A stretch of DNA of 64,000 nucleotides from Lysinibacillus_B sp036662795 (lineage in GTDB: Bacteria > Bacillota > Bacilli > Bacillales_A > Planococcaceae). This document shows positions 53,536 to 62,285 of this stretch, in pieces. The translations under genes were made by a program, and so were the position numbers. The stretch spans positions 1-64,000 of the forward strand of contig NZ_JBAFWZ010000001.1 of assembly GCF_036662795.1 (NCBI RefSeq). The letters are read 5' to 3'. The notes under the pieces are model-generated. The model was not told the DNA's origin. It saw nothing but the letters and a program-made list of their open reading frames with translations, and did not search any database. Position 1 is the stretch's first letter. The number at the start of each line of letters is the position of its first letter.

Positions 53536-54000
53536 TGTATATTTGTTTGCATTATATGGGGAATATCAAAATTCGTTCCAAATAATTGAGAATTGATTTT
53601 TGATTCACTGCATTGTCTTGAAATTACCGAAATTTGATTAATTTATTTACATTTCGTGTTAAATGTGAGTCTGCAAAGATAAATAGATTTATTTTACTTG
53701 CAATTTGGAGAATAAAATGGAGTTTTTTATCGAAATATAAGTATAAATTTTTTTCAGAAATATCTGCAAATGAAAGGGTATCGTTATTAATGTCTAAATA
53801 TTCTCGCTTTTTCTGTTTTTTAAATAGCTTACTACTATGATAAACATAGAGGATATTTAATTCTAGAATTAATTGTGATACACTATGATATGGTTATATT
53901 TGATACAGAAATGGTGTGAACCAAGGTCTTGGCTTGTTGAGACGCTTAAGAGGGAGCGCTTACATCCTTTCTGCAAATTAAAGGTATAAAAAGGAAGGTA
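53536..54000. other. 465-bp AT-rich gap upstream of mqo
   Basis: No convincing gene. A 68-codon open frame at 53634-53840 is low-complexity, lacks a ribosome site and has no family look. A cre-like element reads TGTAAGCGCTCCCT on the minus strand (53951-53964), one base off the CcpA site pattern at the end. Confidence 0.4.
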
Positions 54001-54003
54001 AAC

Positions 54004-55491
54004 ATGAGTAACGAACAATTTAAATCAGACGTTATCTTAATTGGTGGCGGTATCATGAGTGCGACTTTAGGGACACTACTTAAAGAATTAGCACCAGACT
54101 GGAAAATTACAGTGTTTGAGAAGCTCGACAAAGCTGGGGAAGAAAGCTCTAATGAATGGAATAATGCCGGTACAGGGCATGCTGCGCTATGTGAGTTAAA
54201 CTACACTTCCGAAAAACCAGACGGATCGATCGATATAAAAAAAGCGATCAATGTAAATGAGCAATTCCAAGTGTCGATGCAGTTTTGGTCTTATCTTGTT
54301 AATAATAATTTAATCCAAAATCCACAAGATTTTATTATGCCAATACCACATATGAGTATGGTTCAAGGTGCTGCAAACGTTGAGTACCTTAAAAAGCGTT
54401 TTGAAACAATGACTCAAAATCCATTATTCCAAGGTATGGAGTTTTCTGATAATCCAGAAAAGTTAAATGAATGGATACCATTAATCATGCAAGATCGTAA
54501 ATCATCAGAGCCGATTGCTGCAACTAAAATTGACAGCGGTACAGATGTAAACTTTGGTGCTTTAACTCGTATGTTACTTGAACATTTAGAGAAGAAGGAT
54601 GTTGAAGTAAAATATAATCACAGTGTAGAAAAAATTAAACGTGGCAAAGATGGTTCGTGGGAGCTAAGTGTACATGATAAGGAAGGCTGCAAAATGGAAT
54701 ACCATTCAGCAAAATTCGTATTCCTTGGTGCAGGTGGCGGAAGCTTAGAGCTATTACAAAAAACAGGTATTCCTGAAGGTAAGCATATCGGTGGTTTCCC
54801 AATTAGCGGACTGTTCTTAGTATGTAAAAATCAAGAAATTGTTGAACAGCATCATGCAAAAGTGTATGGTAAAGCTGCTGTTGGAGCGCCTCCAATGTCT
54901 GTTCCTCACCTTGATACACGTTTTATTGATAATAAAAAATCGCTATTATTCGGACCATTTGCTGGTTTCTCACCAAAATTCTTAAAAACAGGTTCGAACT
55001 GGGATTTAATCACTTCGGTTAAGCCGCATAACTTAACGACGCTATTAGCAGCGGGTGTGAAAGAAATGTCTTTAACAAAGTATTTAATCCAACAATTAAT
55101 GCTATCAAAGGAACAACGTATTGAAGAATTACGTCAATTTATTCCAACTGCTAAATCAGAGGATTGGGATATTGTTGTAGCTGGTCAACGTGTACAGGTT
55201 ATTAAAGATACAGAAGCAGGCGGAAAAGGTACGCTTCAGTTTGGTACAGAAGTTGTTAGCGCGAGTGATGGCTCAGTAGCGGCTTTATTAGGTGCATCAC
55301 CAGGTGCTTCTACAGCCGTACACGTAATGCTAGAAGTTATTCGTAAATGTTTCCCTCAGGAGTTAAACCAATGGGAGCCAAAAATTAAAGAAATGATTCC
55401 TTCTTATGGCTTATCTCTAATGGACAACCCAGAGCTATTAAAAGAAGTGCATGAAACAACAGCAGAAGCACTTCAATTAAATCAAAACTAA
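54004..55491 (+). CDS. mqo: Malate:quinone oxidoreductase
   Basis: 495-residue FAD enzyme, peripheral membrane, oxidising malate to oxaloacetate and reducing quinone. DVILIGGGIMSATLGTLLKELAPDW binds FAD at the N-terminus. WNNAGTGHAALCELNYT (about 56-72), KIDSGTDVNFGALTR and the C-terminal LLGASPGASTAVHVMLEV are diagnostic. AAGGAAGG precedes the ATG. It offers an NAD-independent TCA step, alongside the methylmalonyl route feeding succinyl-CoA. Confidence 0.96.
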   Translation: MSNEQFKSDVILIGGGIMSATLGTLLKELAPDWKITVFEKLDKAGEESSNEWNNAGTGHAALCELNYTSEKPDGSIDIKKAINVNEQFQVSMQFWSYLVNNNLIQNPQDFIMPIPHMSMVQGAANVEYLKKRFETMTQNPLFQGMEFSDNPEKLNEWIPLIMQDRKSSEPIAATKIDSGTDVNFGALTRMLLEHLEKKDVEVKYNHSVEKIKRGKDGSWELSVHDKEGCKMEYHSAKFVFLGAGGGSLELLQKTGIPEGKHIGGFPISGLFLVCKNQEIVEQHHAKVYGKAAVGAPPMSVPHLDTRFIDNKKSLLFGPFAGFSPKFLKTGSNWDLITSVKPHNLTTLLAAGVKEMSLTKYLIQQLMLSKEQRIEELRQFIPTAKSEDWDIVVAGQRVQVIKDTEAGGKGTLQFGTEVVSASDGSVAALLGASPGASTAVHVMLEVIRKCFPQELNQWEPKIKEMIPSYGLSLMDNPELLKEVHETTAEALQLNQN

Positions 55492-55510
55492 AATAATGAA
55501 AAGAATCGCG

Positions 55511-55550
55511 AGAACCTTCTATCTAATTTTAGATTGAAGGTTCTTTTTAG
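55511..55550 (+). terminator. Terminator after mqo
   Basis: AGAACCTTC (55511-55519) pairs with GAAGGTTCT (55536-55544), with inner pairing ATCTAA/TTAGAT, followed by T5. Confidence 0.82.
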
Positions 55551-55561
55551 TTAGAGTTGCC

Positions 55562-55598
55562 CATACAACTATCATATGCCTACGGTGAAAGTTGTATG
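55562..55598. repeat. Long hairpin upstream of the universal stress protein gene
   Basis: CATACAACT (55562-55570) pairs with AGTTGTATG (55590-55598). After one mismatch, TCA (55572-55574) also pairs with TGA (55586-55588). There is no T tract, so it is not an obvious terminator. Confidence 0.4.
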
Positions 55599-55703
55599 AA
55601 TACTTCTCGTCCAACATTTGAATAATTGAAAAAAAGATAATCAGTTGTTTACTATAGATGGAAGTATTTTGTTATAATTTTAGTAATGTAAAGGAGGAGT
55701 ATA

Positions 55704-56126
55704 ATGAGTACAAATTATAAAAAAATCGCAGTTGCTATCGATTTTTCTGCCCAATCACTTAAAGCGCTAGAACGCGCTATTAAAGTAACAAAAGAATATG
55801 GGGCCATTTTACAAATAGTTAATGTTGTGGATACAAAAACTTTCGGATCGATTACAGCCTATGATTTAAAATATGCTGATAAAATGAAAGAACAGCATTT
55901 ACAAAAAATAGAGAAACTAAAAGAGCAAGCACTAGCGGCAGGTGTTAATGAAGTAGAAGCAATTGTAAAAATGGGCTCGCCAAAGGAGTTATTAACTAGT
56001 CTTCCAGAGGTAGAACTAATTATTTTAGGAGCTACAGGGCTGAATCAATTTGAAAAAATGCTTATTGGGTCAGTTGCAGAGCGCATTGTTCGTCATGCAG
56101 CATGTGATGTATTACTTGTTCGATAA
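55704..56126 (+). CDS. Universal stress protein (UspA family)
   Basis: 140 residues. The N-terminal KIAVAIDFSAQSLKALERAI and C-terminal ATP-binding motif GATGLNQFEKMLIGSVAERI (GxxG-x9-GS, about 110-127), then CDVLLVR, mark an ATP-binding UspA-like protein, probably a dimer. It may take part in stress survival; the exact role is unknown. AAAGGAGGAG precedes the ATG. Confidence 0.9.
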   Translation: MSTNYKKIAVAIDFSAQSLKALERAIKVTKEYGAILQIVNVVDTKTFGSITAYDLKYADKMKEQHLQKIEKLKEQALAAGVNEVEAIVKMGSPKELLTSLPEVELIILGATGLNQFEKMLIGSVAERIVRHAACDVLLVR

Positions 56127-56199
56127 TTTTCCCCCTTGTTGTATTAAAAAAATATAGTTGCTTATAAATAATAAGTATGGTATATTTTTGGAAAATTTC

Positions 56200-56440
56200 A
56201 TATAGCTTATTCGGTGAAGAAGAGAGTAGCTTCTTTGACCTTTCGAAGCGAGTTAGGGATGGTGGAAGCCTAATAAAGGAATAGAAGTGAACCGCACTTT
56301 GGAGAAGAATCTTGAACAGAAGTAGAGTCATTCCGGGGAGATCCCCCGTTAACAATGAAAAGTGGTCGGAACATCCGACAACTAGAGTGGTACCACGGGA
56401 AAAGCTCTCGTCTCTTTTTTTTAGAGACGAGAGCTTTTTA
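56200..56440 (+). promoter_or_regulatory. T-box riboswitch of argS, apparent specifier CGC (Arg)
   Basis: The leader has stem I with the AG-bulge/loop sequence AAGCGAGTTAGGGATGGTGG. The specifier region is GTGAAC-CGC-ACTT, with CGC at 56293-56295 coding for arginine, which fits the downstream gene. The T-box AGAGTGGTACCACGG (56384-56398) is a variant of AGGGTGGNACCGCG. The terminator pairs 56401-56416 with 56424-56439 around a T run. Uncharged tRNA-Arg is expected to stabilise the antiterminator and allow argS transcription. Confidence 0.88.
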
Positions 56441-56469
56441 ATTTTGCAAGTAACATGGAGGGAGTATCA

Positions 56470-58137
56470 ATGAAAGTAGAAGTTGTAAAAGTTTTATCGA
56501 ATGCACTAGAAGAGAAGTTATCCTCATTTCAAATTGAAAAAATGTTAGAAAAACCAAAATACGAGCATTTAGGAGACATTGCATTTCCTTGTTTTGCCCT
56601 TGCAAAGCAGCTTCGAAAGTCTCCAGCACAAATAGCTCAAGATTTAGTACAAAAAATTTCAATCAATACTTTTGAAAAAGTCGAAGTTCACGGTGGCTAT
56701 ATAAACTTTTTCTATAAGAAAGAGAAAATAGCCTATGAGGTAATCTCAAAAGTATTAAAAGAAAGAGAACTGTATGGGACAAAGAAAGTAACAGGTTCCA
56801 GAGTACTTGTCGATTTTTCTTCTCCAAATATTGCAAAGCCTTTCTCAATGGGGCATCTCCGTTCAACAGTTATTGGGCAAGCACTAGCAAATCTTGCAGA
56901 GAAAAATGGAGATGAAGCAGTTCGTATCAACCATTTAGGTGATTGGGGTACACAATTTGGGAAGTTGATTGTTGCATATAAGCTTTGGGGAGATCAAAAA
57001 CGTGTACAAGATTCGCCGATAGAGGAGCTGCTTAAGCTATATGTTAAATTCCATGATGAGGAGGATAATGACCTTAGTGAACAAGCAAGAGCTGCCTTTA
57101 AGGCATTAGAGGATGGCGATGAAGAGGCGCAAAAGCTTTGGCAATGGTTCAAGGAAGAATCGTTAAAGGAATTCGCATCACTTTATGAGTTGTTAAATAT
57201 TGGATTTGATTCCTATGCAGGGGAGGCCTTTTACAATGATAAGATGCAAAAAGTAATTGTTGAACTTCAGGAAAAAGGATTGCTAGTTGAATCTGATGGA
57301 GCAGATGTTGTGGAACTCGAAAATATGCCTCCGTGTCTGATTAAAAAGAATGACGGTGCCACTTTATATGCTACGCGAGATTTAGCTGCTGGATTTTATC
57401 GCATGCAGACGTATAAGCCAAAAGCAATTTATTATGTTGTTGGTAATGAACAATCCCTACATTTCAAGCAGTGGTTTAAAGTAGTAGAAAAGATGGGGCA
57501 TTCATGGGCTGATAATTTACACCATATCCCGTTTGGCATGATGCTTAAGGACGGCAAAAAAATGTCGACAAGAAAGGGGAAAGTGGTGCTACTTGAGGAT
57601 GTACTAGCAGAAACAATCAGCATGGCCAAGGAAAATATCGAACAAAAAAATCCGCTATTAGAAAATAAAGAAGAAGTAGCAAAGGCTGTTGGTATTGGTG
57701 CGGTCCTATTCAATGATTTAAAAAATTTTCGTCTAAATGATTTGGAATTTTCTCTTGAAGAAATGTTAAATTTCGAAGGTGAAACGGGTCCATATGTTCA
57801 ATACACATATGCTAGAATTCAATCGCTTTTATCAAAACGAGCGCTAAATGTAGACAAAAAGTTCAATTTAGTAATCGGTGAATATGAATGGTCGATCCTT
57901 ACACAATTGCAAGCCTTCACGGAAATAATTGAATCCTCATATAAACAAGCCGATCCGTCTCTAATTGCAAAATATGCATTAAAACTAGCGCGAGCATTTA
58001 ACAAATACTATGGAAATTCAAAAATATTAACGGATGATGAATTCCTGTCAGGTCGACTTGCTTTATGTGATAGTGTAGCGATCGTATTAAAAGAATCACT
58101 AAGACTTCTAGGGATCGAAGCACCAAAGAAAATGTAG
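56470..58137 (+). CDS. argS: Arginyl-tRNA synthetase
   Basis: 555 residues, class I. The N-terminal additional domain is at about 1-105. The active-site HIGH equivalent is in DFSSPNIAKPFSMGHLRS (about 115-132), HLGDWGTQFGKLIVAYK follows, and the KMSKS equivalent is KKMSTRKGKV (about 365). The C-terminal DALR anticodon-binding domain begins near residue 440. ATG 56470 with GGAGGG is chosen; the frame extends to 56455 without support. Confidence 0.95.
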   Translation: MKVEVVKVLSNALEEKLSSFQIEKMLEKPKYEHLGDIAFPCFALAKQLRKSPAQIAQDLVQKISINTFEKVEVHGGYINFFYKKEKIAYEVISKVLKERELYGTKKVTGSRVLVDFSSPNIAKPFSMGHLRSTVIGQALANLAEKNGDEAVRINHLGDWGTQFGKLIVAYKLWGDQKRVQDSPIEELLKLYVKFHDEEDNDLSEQARAAFKALEDGDEEAQKLWQWFKEESLKEFASLYELLNIGFDSYAGEAFYNDKMQKVIVELQEKGLLVESDGADVVELENMPPCLIKKNDGATLYATRDLAAGFYRMQTYKPKAIYYVVGNEQSLHFKQWFKVVEKMGHSWADNLHHIPFGMMLKDGKKMSTRKGKVVLLEDVLAETISMAKENIEQKNPLLENKEEVAKAVGIGAVLFNDLKNFRLNDLEFSLEEMLNFEGETGPYVQYTYARIQSLLSKRALNVDKKFNLVIGEYEWSILTQLQAFTEIIESSYKQADPSLIAKYALKLARAFNKYYGNSKILTDDEFLSGRLALCDSVAIVLKESLRLLGIEAPKKM

Positions 58138-58185
58138 AGTGCAGGGCTAATATTGATACCTGCTGATTATGAAGAGATTTTATCT

Positions 58186-58235
58186 AAGCCGCTATTTTGT
58201 CCAATGCTTTGTTCGAAATAGTGGCTTTTGCAATT
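58186..58235 (+). terminator. Terminator after argS
   Basis: AAGCCGCTATTT (58186-58197) pairs with AAATAGTGGCTT (58217-58228) with one G-T pair, followed by TTGC. The U tract is weak. Confidence 0.55.
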
Positions 58236-58368
58236 TGTGTAAGATTGTCTGATTTGAAAGAATTGTAGTCACTCTAAAATAGTAAATACACAATAAACTG
58301 TTGGCTAATTCTGTTAAAATAGTGATGGAGGTGTCAAGTGTGCGTAAGGATGAGAAGGAGGGGATTTA

Positions 58369-59583
58369 TTGAGCATTCTAAAAAAATACGGACTATTACT
58401 AGGTGGGCTCGGATTTTCAAATTTAGGGAATTGGATTTATTTAATCGCATTAAATTTAGCTGTTTGGCATTTAACCCACTCACCTGCAGCCGTGGCAGGA
58501 ATTTATATCGTCGGTCCAATTGCTAGCATTATGAGCAATTTTTTTGCCGGCTCTATTATTGACCGACACGATAAAAAACGTTTGATGGTGGCGAGCGATG
58601 TAGTACGAGGCATTATCGTGTGCTCCATGCCATTTATGGATTCACTCTGGTTAATTTATTGCTTCATTTTTCTTACAAACATAGCCGGCAGCTTTTTTGG
58701 TCCGAGCAGTACGTATATTATTACTAAACTAGTAAAGGATGAAGATAAACAAAGGTTTAATGCTTTAAATAGTACACTAAGCTCTGGTTCCTTTATGATT
58801 GGACCTGCACTTGCTGGCGGAATTATCGCCATTAGTAATACGAGTGTGGCAATGTGGATCAATGGCCTTACGTTCTTTGTATGTGCATGGGCGATTGCTT
58901 CATTACCTTATGTAGAGGATGAGGGGGTCAAAAGGAGAGAGAGGGTTACGTTTAAGGTTATTCGGAGCGACTTTGGGCATGTTTGGGCGTTTATCAGAGA
59001 GCAGCCGAAACTGCTGACGTTTTTTGCTGTGTATACAACGGCACTTATGATAGCATTTGCCCTCGATTCACAAGAGATGACATTTTTAAAGGATGTTTTA
59101 CATACATCCGATAGAACTTATGGAATTGTTGTTAGTATAGCCGGGCTCGGGGCAGTTATCGGTGGCGTATCTGCAACGTCGCTAGTCAATAAGCTGTCCC
59201 TTCAAACCTATATTGGTGCGGGCTTTTGTTTAACGATAGGAGGCTATACACTATTTTATGCATCACATGCCCTCTGGATAGCAATAATCAGCTTTATTGC
59301 ACTCGGCTTTTTTATGGCTTTTAGTAATACAGGCTATGCAACGCTTTATCAAAAAACCATTCCCCCTGAACTTATGGGACGTTTCGGGAGTTCACTGCAT
59401 CTCCTTCAAAGTATTGCTCAAATAATATTCACGTTAGTCATTGGTGCACTGGCAGAATGGTATTCCGTGCAACTAGTGACTGTTGTATTTTCATGCATTG
59501 CACTTCTTCTAGCCTTGTATTTATACGTGCATATTTTGCGCTCTAGTAAACACTTACATTTCGAGCATGTACATGCTGACTAG
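58369..59583 (+). CDS. MFS transporter, efflux type
   Basis: 404 residues with about twelve membrane helices. GSIIDRHDKKRLMVASDVVRG (about 61-81) is the loop 2-3 major facilitator motif. The second half has a typical MFS repeat. The general layout resembles macrolide/multidrug MFS exporters of Bacillales. The substrate is unknown. The TTG start follows AAGGAGGGG. It stands alone between argS and the toxin-antitoxin locus. Confidence 0.88.
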   Translation: MSILKKYGLLLGGLGFSNLGNWIYLIALNLAVWHLTHSPAAVAGIYIVGPIASIMSNFFAGSIIDRHDKKRLMVASDVVRGIIVCSMPFMDSLWLIYCFIFLTNIAGSFFGPSSTYIITKLVKDEDKQRFNALNSTLSSGSFMIGPALAGGIIAISNTSVAMWINGLTFFVCAWAIASLPYVEDEGVKRRERVTFKVIRSDFGHVWAFIREQPKLLTFFAVYTTALMIAFALDSQEMTFLKDVLHTSDRTYGIVVSIAGLGAVIGGVSATSLVNKLSLQTYIGAGFCLTIGGYTLFYASHALWIAIISFIALGFFMAFSNTGYATLYQKTIPPELMGRFGSSLHLLQSIAQIIFTLVIGALAEWYSVQLVTVVFSCIALLLALYLYVHILRSSKHLHFEHVHAD

Positions 59584-59653
59584 AATAATCAAATCAAATA
59601 AGTTAGATTAACAAATCAATGGATTTAGATGTTTAACGATGTTATGATGAACA

Positions 59654-59659
59654 TATAAT
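59654..59659 (+). promoter_or_regulatory. -10 box of the putative antisense RNA
   Basis: TATAAT, perfect -10 hexamer, with a poor -35 (TTTAAC region near 59632). It is placed to start an RNA near 59665 running toward the 3' end of the toxin gene on the other strand. Confidence 0.5.
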
Positions 59660-59797
59660 AAAAAAATGACTGAGTGCACCAACACCCAGTCAAAGCGTAG
59701 CCAATAGTCCGCATCTTGCGGTTGGCCATGTAATCATCATAAAATAACCCATTTCGTCAACTACATGCCACAGTAGCGGAAGGGGTTATTTTTTTTG
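59660..59797 (+). ncRNA. Putative antisense RNA antitoxin of the type I module
   Basis: Inferred RNA of about 130 nt from near 59665 to a rho-independent terminator formed by AAATAACCC (59742-59750) and GGGTTATTT (59783-59791) plus a T tract. It overlaps the end and 3' untranslated region of the holin-like toxin gene on the minus strand. The 3'-overlapping convergent layout is that of the TxpA/RatA-type systems of Bacillus. Its first hairpin (59668-59693) doubles, on the minus strand, as the toxin mRNA terminator, GACTGGGTG...CACTCAGTC followed by ATTTTTTT. Confidence 0.65.
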
Positions 59798-59896
59798 GCT
59801 CAAAAACAAAGCAACAATTGTGCCAATAGCAGTAATAACTGCTATTAGAAACATACCAAATTGGAACATTAAGTTCATTGCCTCGTAAGTCACCAT
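59786..59896 (-). CDS. Holin-like type I toxin
   Basis: 36 residues, starting MVTYEAMNLMFQFGMFLIAV and ending LFLSQKK. One membrane helix spans about residues 10-32 and a basic tail follows. This is the pattern of the putative holin-like toxin family (Hol-Tox), relatives of TxpA, which insert in the membrane of the producing cell. AGGGGGTGAT lies just before the ATG, a very strong ribosome site. The convergent antisense RNA should control it. Codon by codon the frame is clean from ATG 59896 to TAA 59786. Confidence 0.85.
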   Translation of the reverse strand: MVTYEAMNLMFQFGMFLIAVITAIGTIVALFLSQKK

Positions 59897-60123
59897 TTAT
59901 ATCACCCCCTTTCTGAAGGGAGTGCCAACCGCTGTCCGCTATACTATTAACTACATTAAATAGTTTATCATAACTATAGGTTAATTTTTCCTTGAAGCCT
60001 CTACTTTTTGAAATTATTAGGTTCAAAAAATACATATATCCACCAACCATTCCAAAGAGAGCATAAAATGACAGGATTGGGTTGTAAAGTAATATTATAC
60101 TGTAACCATAAGGAGAGAGTACC

Positions 60124-60981
60124 ATGAACTGGATTGAGTCAATTCAAAAAGCCATTAATTTTATTGAAGAAAATTTGCTAGAAGAGATAACACTGGAACA
60201 CATTGCTACAGAAGCAAATTCATCGCTGTTTCATTTTCAGCGTACATTTACCATATTAACTGATATGTCAATTACAGATTATATTAGACGTAGAAGACTA
60301 ACAATAGCAGCACAAGAATTAATGAGTACAGATACTAAAATAATCTATTTGGCTCTCAAGTATGGTTACGAATCTCCGGAAGCCTTTACAAAAGCGTTTC
60401 GTAAACAACATAACGTGACGCCTAGTAAAGCGAGAAAAAAGCAAGGTACATTACAAGCATTTAATCGCCTAGTTATTCAGGTGAAATTGAAGGGAGCAGA
60501 ACCAATGAAGTATAAAATTGTAGAAAAAGAAAAGTTTCAAGTTGTAGGGATGAAGCGAACATACAATTGGGAAAAAGGGGAGAATACGAATGGTATCCCT
60601 CTATTTTGGGATGAAATAAACGGTGCAGGCATGGATAAAAAATTAATTAAACTAAATAATGGAGAAATTAACGGCGTTCTAGGTGTCTGTGTATCAGACA
60701 AAAACAATAAAGCTCTAATTGATTATTGGATTGCAGTGGATCACGAAGGGGATGTACCAGAAAACATGTTATCGATAGAGATTCCCTCATCAAAATGGGT
60801 CGTTTTTGAAGTGCATGGTCCAATGCCTGAAGCAATGCAAAATACATGGAAGCAAATATACTCAGAATGGTTCCCATCTAATCCATATGAACCAGCTGGT
60901 ACACCTGAGCTAGAAGTTTATTCTGATGAGGATCCATACAAACCTGATTTATACTCAGAAATTTGGATACCTATTAAGTAA
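60124..60981 (+). CDS. AraC family regulator with GyrI-like effector domain
   Basis: 285 residues. The N-terminal AraC double helix-turn-helix (about 8-108) includes ITLEHIATEANSSLFHFQRTF and IIYLALKYGYESPEAFTKAFRKQHNVTPSKAR. A C-terminal GyrI-like ligand domain (about 125-285) has KFQVVGMKRTY and the closing EIWIPIK. The order matches Rob/BltR-style drug-sensing regulators. No target gene is adjacent. GGAGAGAG precedes the ATG. Confidence 0.9.
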   Translation: MNWIESIQKAINFIEENLLEEITLEHIATEANSSLFHFQRTFTILTDMSITDYIRRRRLTIAAQELMSTDTKIIYLALKYGYESPEAFTKAFRKQHNVTPSKARKKQGTLQAFNRLVIQVKLKGAEPMKYKIVEKEKFQVVGMKRTYNWEKGENTNGIPLFWDEINGAGMDKKLIKLNNGEINGVLGVCVSDKNNKALIDYWIAVDHEGDVPENMLSIEIPSSKWVVFEVHGPMPEAMQNTWKQIYSEWFPSNPYEPAGTPELEVYSDEDPYKPDLYSEIWIPIK

Positions 60982-61056
60982 CTTCTGATAGACAGATTTT
61001 GATCAAAGTAAATAAATTAATTGGTGCTATAGTATCTTTAGTTATAGCACCAATGA

Positions 61057-61422
61057 CTATTTATTGGATCTATCGTCAATCGCTCGAATAGCTAGTTCTA
61101 ACGCTTGTATTCTTCTCTCTAAAAGCGTTCTTTGAGGACTACCAGGCTTTGACTTAACATAACTATTCTTAATTGAAGGAAATAAACCATTTAGAATATT
61201 ACGAGCTTCGGTTAAATCTTCCTGGGTGTAAGGATGTTGTTTTTGATCCCAAACGTTTTCTAGCATTGCTAAGCCGATGGAAGCAGCTTTGAGCCGTTTT
61301 TTTACTAAGATAGTATTTGCGCCTTTCTGAGTCATTCCGGACAAGGCTTTTTCGAGTTTACGGACTGTCGATTGCAAAGATTTTATTGATTCTAATTTAA
61401 CCACATTTGTTACGTTTTCCAT
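61057..61422 (-). CDS. Hypothetical helical protein
   Basis: 121 residues, mostly helical and charged: ESIKSLQSTVRKLEKALSGM then KRLKAASIGLAMLENVWDQK, and a C-terminal LLERRIQALELAIRAIDD helix. No membrane segment or signal peptide. I do not recognise the family. AAAGGGC precedes the ATG at some distance. Convergent with the AraC-type gene. Confidence 0.6.
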   Translation of the reverse strand: MENVTNVVKLESIKSLQSTVRKLEKALSGMTQKGANTILVKKRLKAASIGLAMLENVWDQKQHPYTQEDLTEARNILNGLFPSIKNSYVKSKPGSPQRTLLERRIQALELAIRAIDDRSNK

Positions 61423-61614
61423 AACAGTAATGCCCTTTCTTCATTGCTATATTACTTCGCTTTATTTTTGACAGAATTGTTAAGAAACTATTTTGTGCTC
61501 GCGATATTTTAACATAATCAAACTCACTTTGATAGGGATTTGGCATGTCAATATCAATAACCAAACGGTACACCTGAGCTGGAAACTTAATCTAGGGAAA
61601 TAAGTATATATTAT

Positions 61615-61953
61615 TTAATAAATAAAAAAATATAAATTCACAAAAATAAACACTGTACAAATTATCGGTATCATAAATAATAGTAATTTTTTTGATAATG
61701 AAAACACTACTCGGTTTTTAAAGATTAAATATATTAGATAAGAGCATATTAATAAAACAATAAGTAATGAGGTTGGAAATGCTATTAGATAAAATAATTT
61801 ATCTCCAGTAGTTATGTCTCCAGGATAACTTGAAGAGGCGTAACTACGGCTGATATCTATATAAATATGACTTCCTATTATCCAAGAATAAGTTATACTA
61901 ATGGATGCTACTAAAAAGAGTAATAAAGTTATAAAGAACAGTATTAAGGACAC
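61615..61953 (-). CDS. Hypothetical three-helix membrane protein
   Basis: 112 residues from GTG 61953, which follows GGGAG at 8 bp; a TTG at 61968 upstream in frame is less likely. Three hydrophobic segments (about 2-22, 52-77 and 90-111) and an extracytoplasmic-looking loop after the first. Very AT-rich, unlike the conserved genes. I do not recognise a family. Confidence 0.55.
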   Translation of the reverse strand: MSLILFFITLLLFLVASISITYSWIIGSHIYIDISRSYASSSYPGDITTGDKLFYLIAFPTSLLIVLLICSYLIYLIFKNRVVFSLSKKLLLFMIPIICTVFIFVNLYFFIY

Positions 61954-61968
61954 ATTCAAATCTCCCAA

Positions 61969-62285
61969 CTCTATTAGTTTTCTATATACCTAAAATATTA
62001 CATTCGATAAATGAATCGTCTAAAAGATAAAATATCTCGAGAAGAGGAAATCTCGAGATATTTTTTATACTTTAATGCATTTCCTGATTATAGGAAATGC
62101 ATAAGTTCAATTTTTTTTTAGAATGCATGTTCGTTTTCTGCCGCACACAAAATAGAGGTGTGATAACCAATATTTCCATATTATTAGTATATTAAATTTT
62201 TCATTATAAGTCTATTTTTTTCATTGTGCCTTTCTGTATGATAAATGTACGCGGCCGTAGTATTTGAAGTATCAAAGGAGATTGT
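61969..62285. other. 317-bp gap with two hairpins
   Basis: Contains AAATATCTCGAG...CTCGAGATATTT (62030-62063) with a T6 tail, which looks like a terminator, and then a second perfect hairpin ATGCATTTCCT/AGGAAATGCAT (62075-62085 with 62092-62102) followed by a T9 run 8 bp later. No gene is seen. Confidence 0.6.
62030..62066 (+). terminator. Hairpin with T tract, left of the broken MFS gene
   Basis: AAATATCTCGAG pairs with CTCGAGATATTT and runs into TTTTTTAT. There is no plus-strand gene just upstream, so it may terminate an unrecognised or lost transcript, or act against read-through. Confidence 0.55.

Noticed and set aside
53634..53840. 68-codon plus-strand frame upstream of mqo
   Set aside because: AT-driven composition, no ribosome site, no recognisable domain.
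59757..60125. 122-codon minus-strand frame overlapping the toxin gene
   Set aside because: It runs in another frame through the toxin gene; the 36-residue toxin frame has the ribosome site and family pattern.
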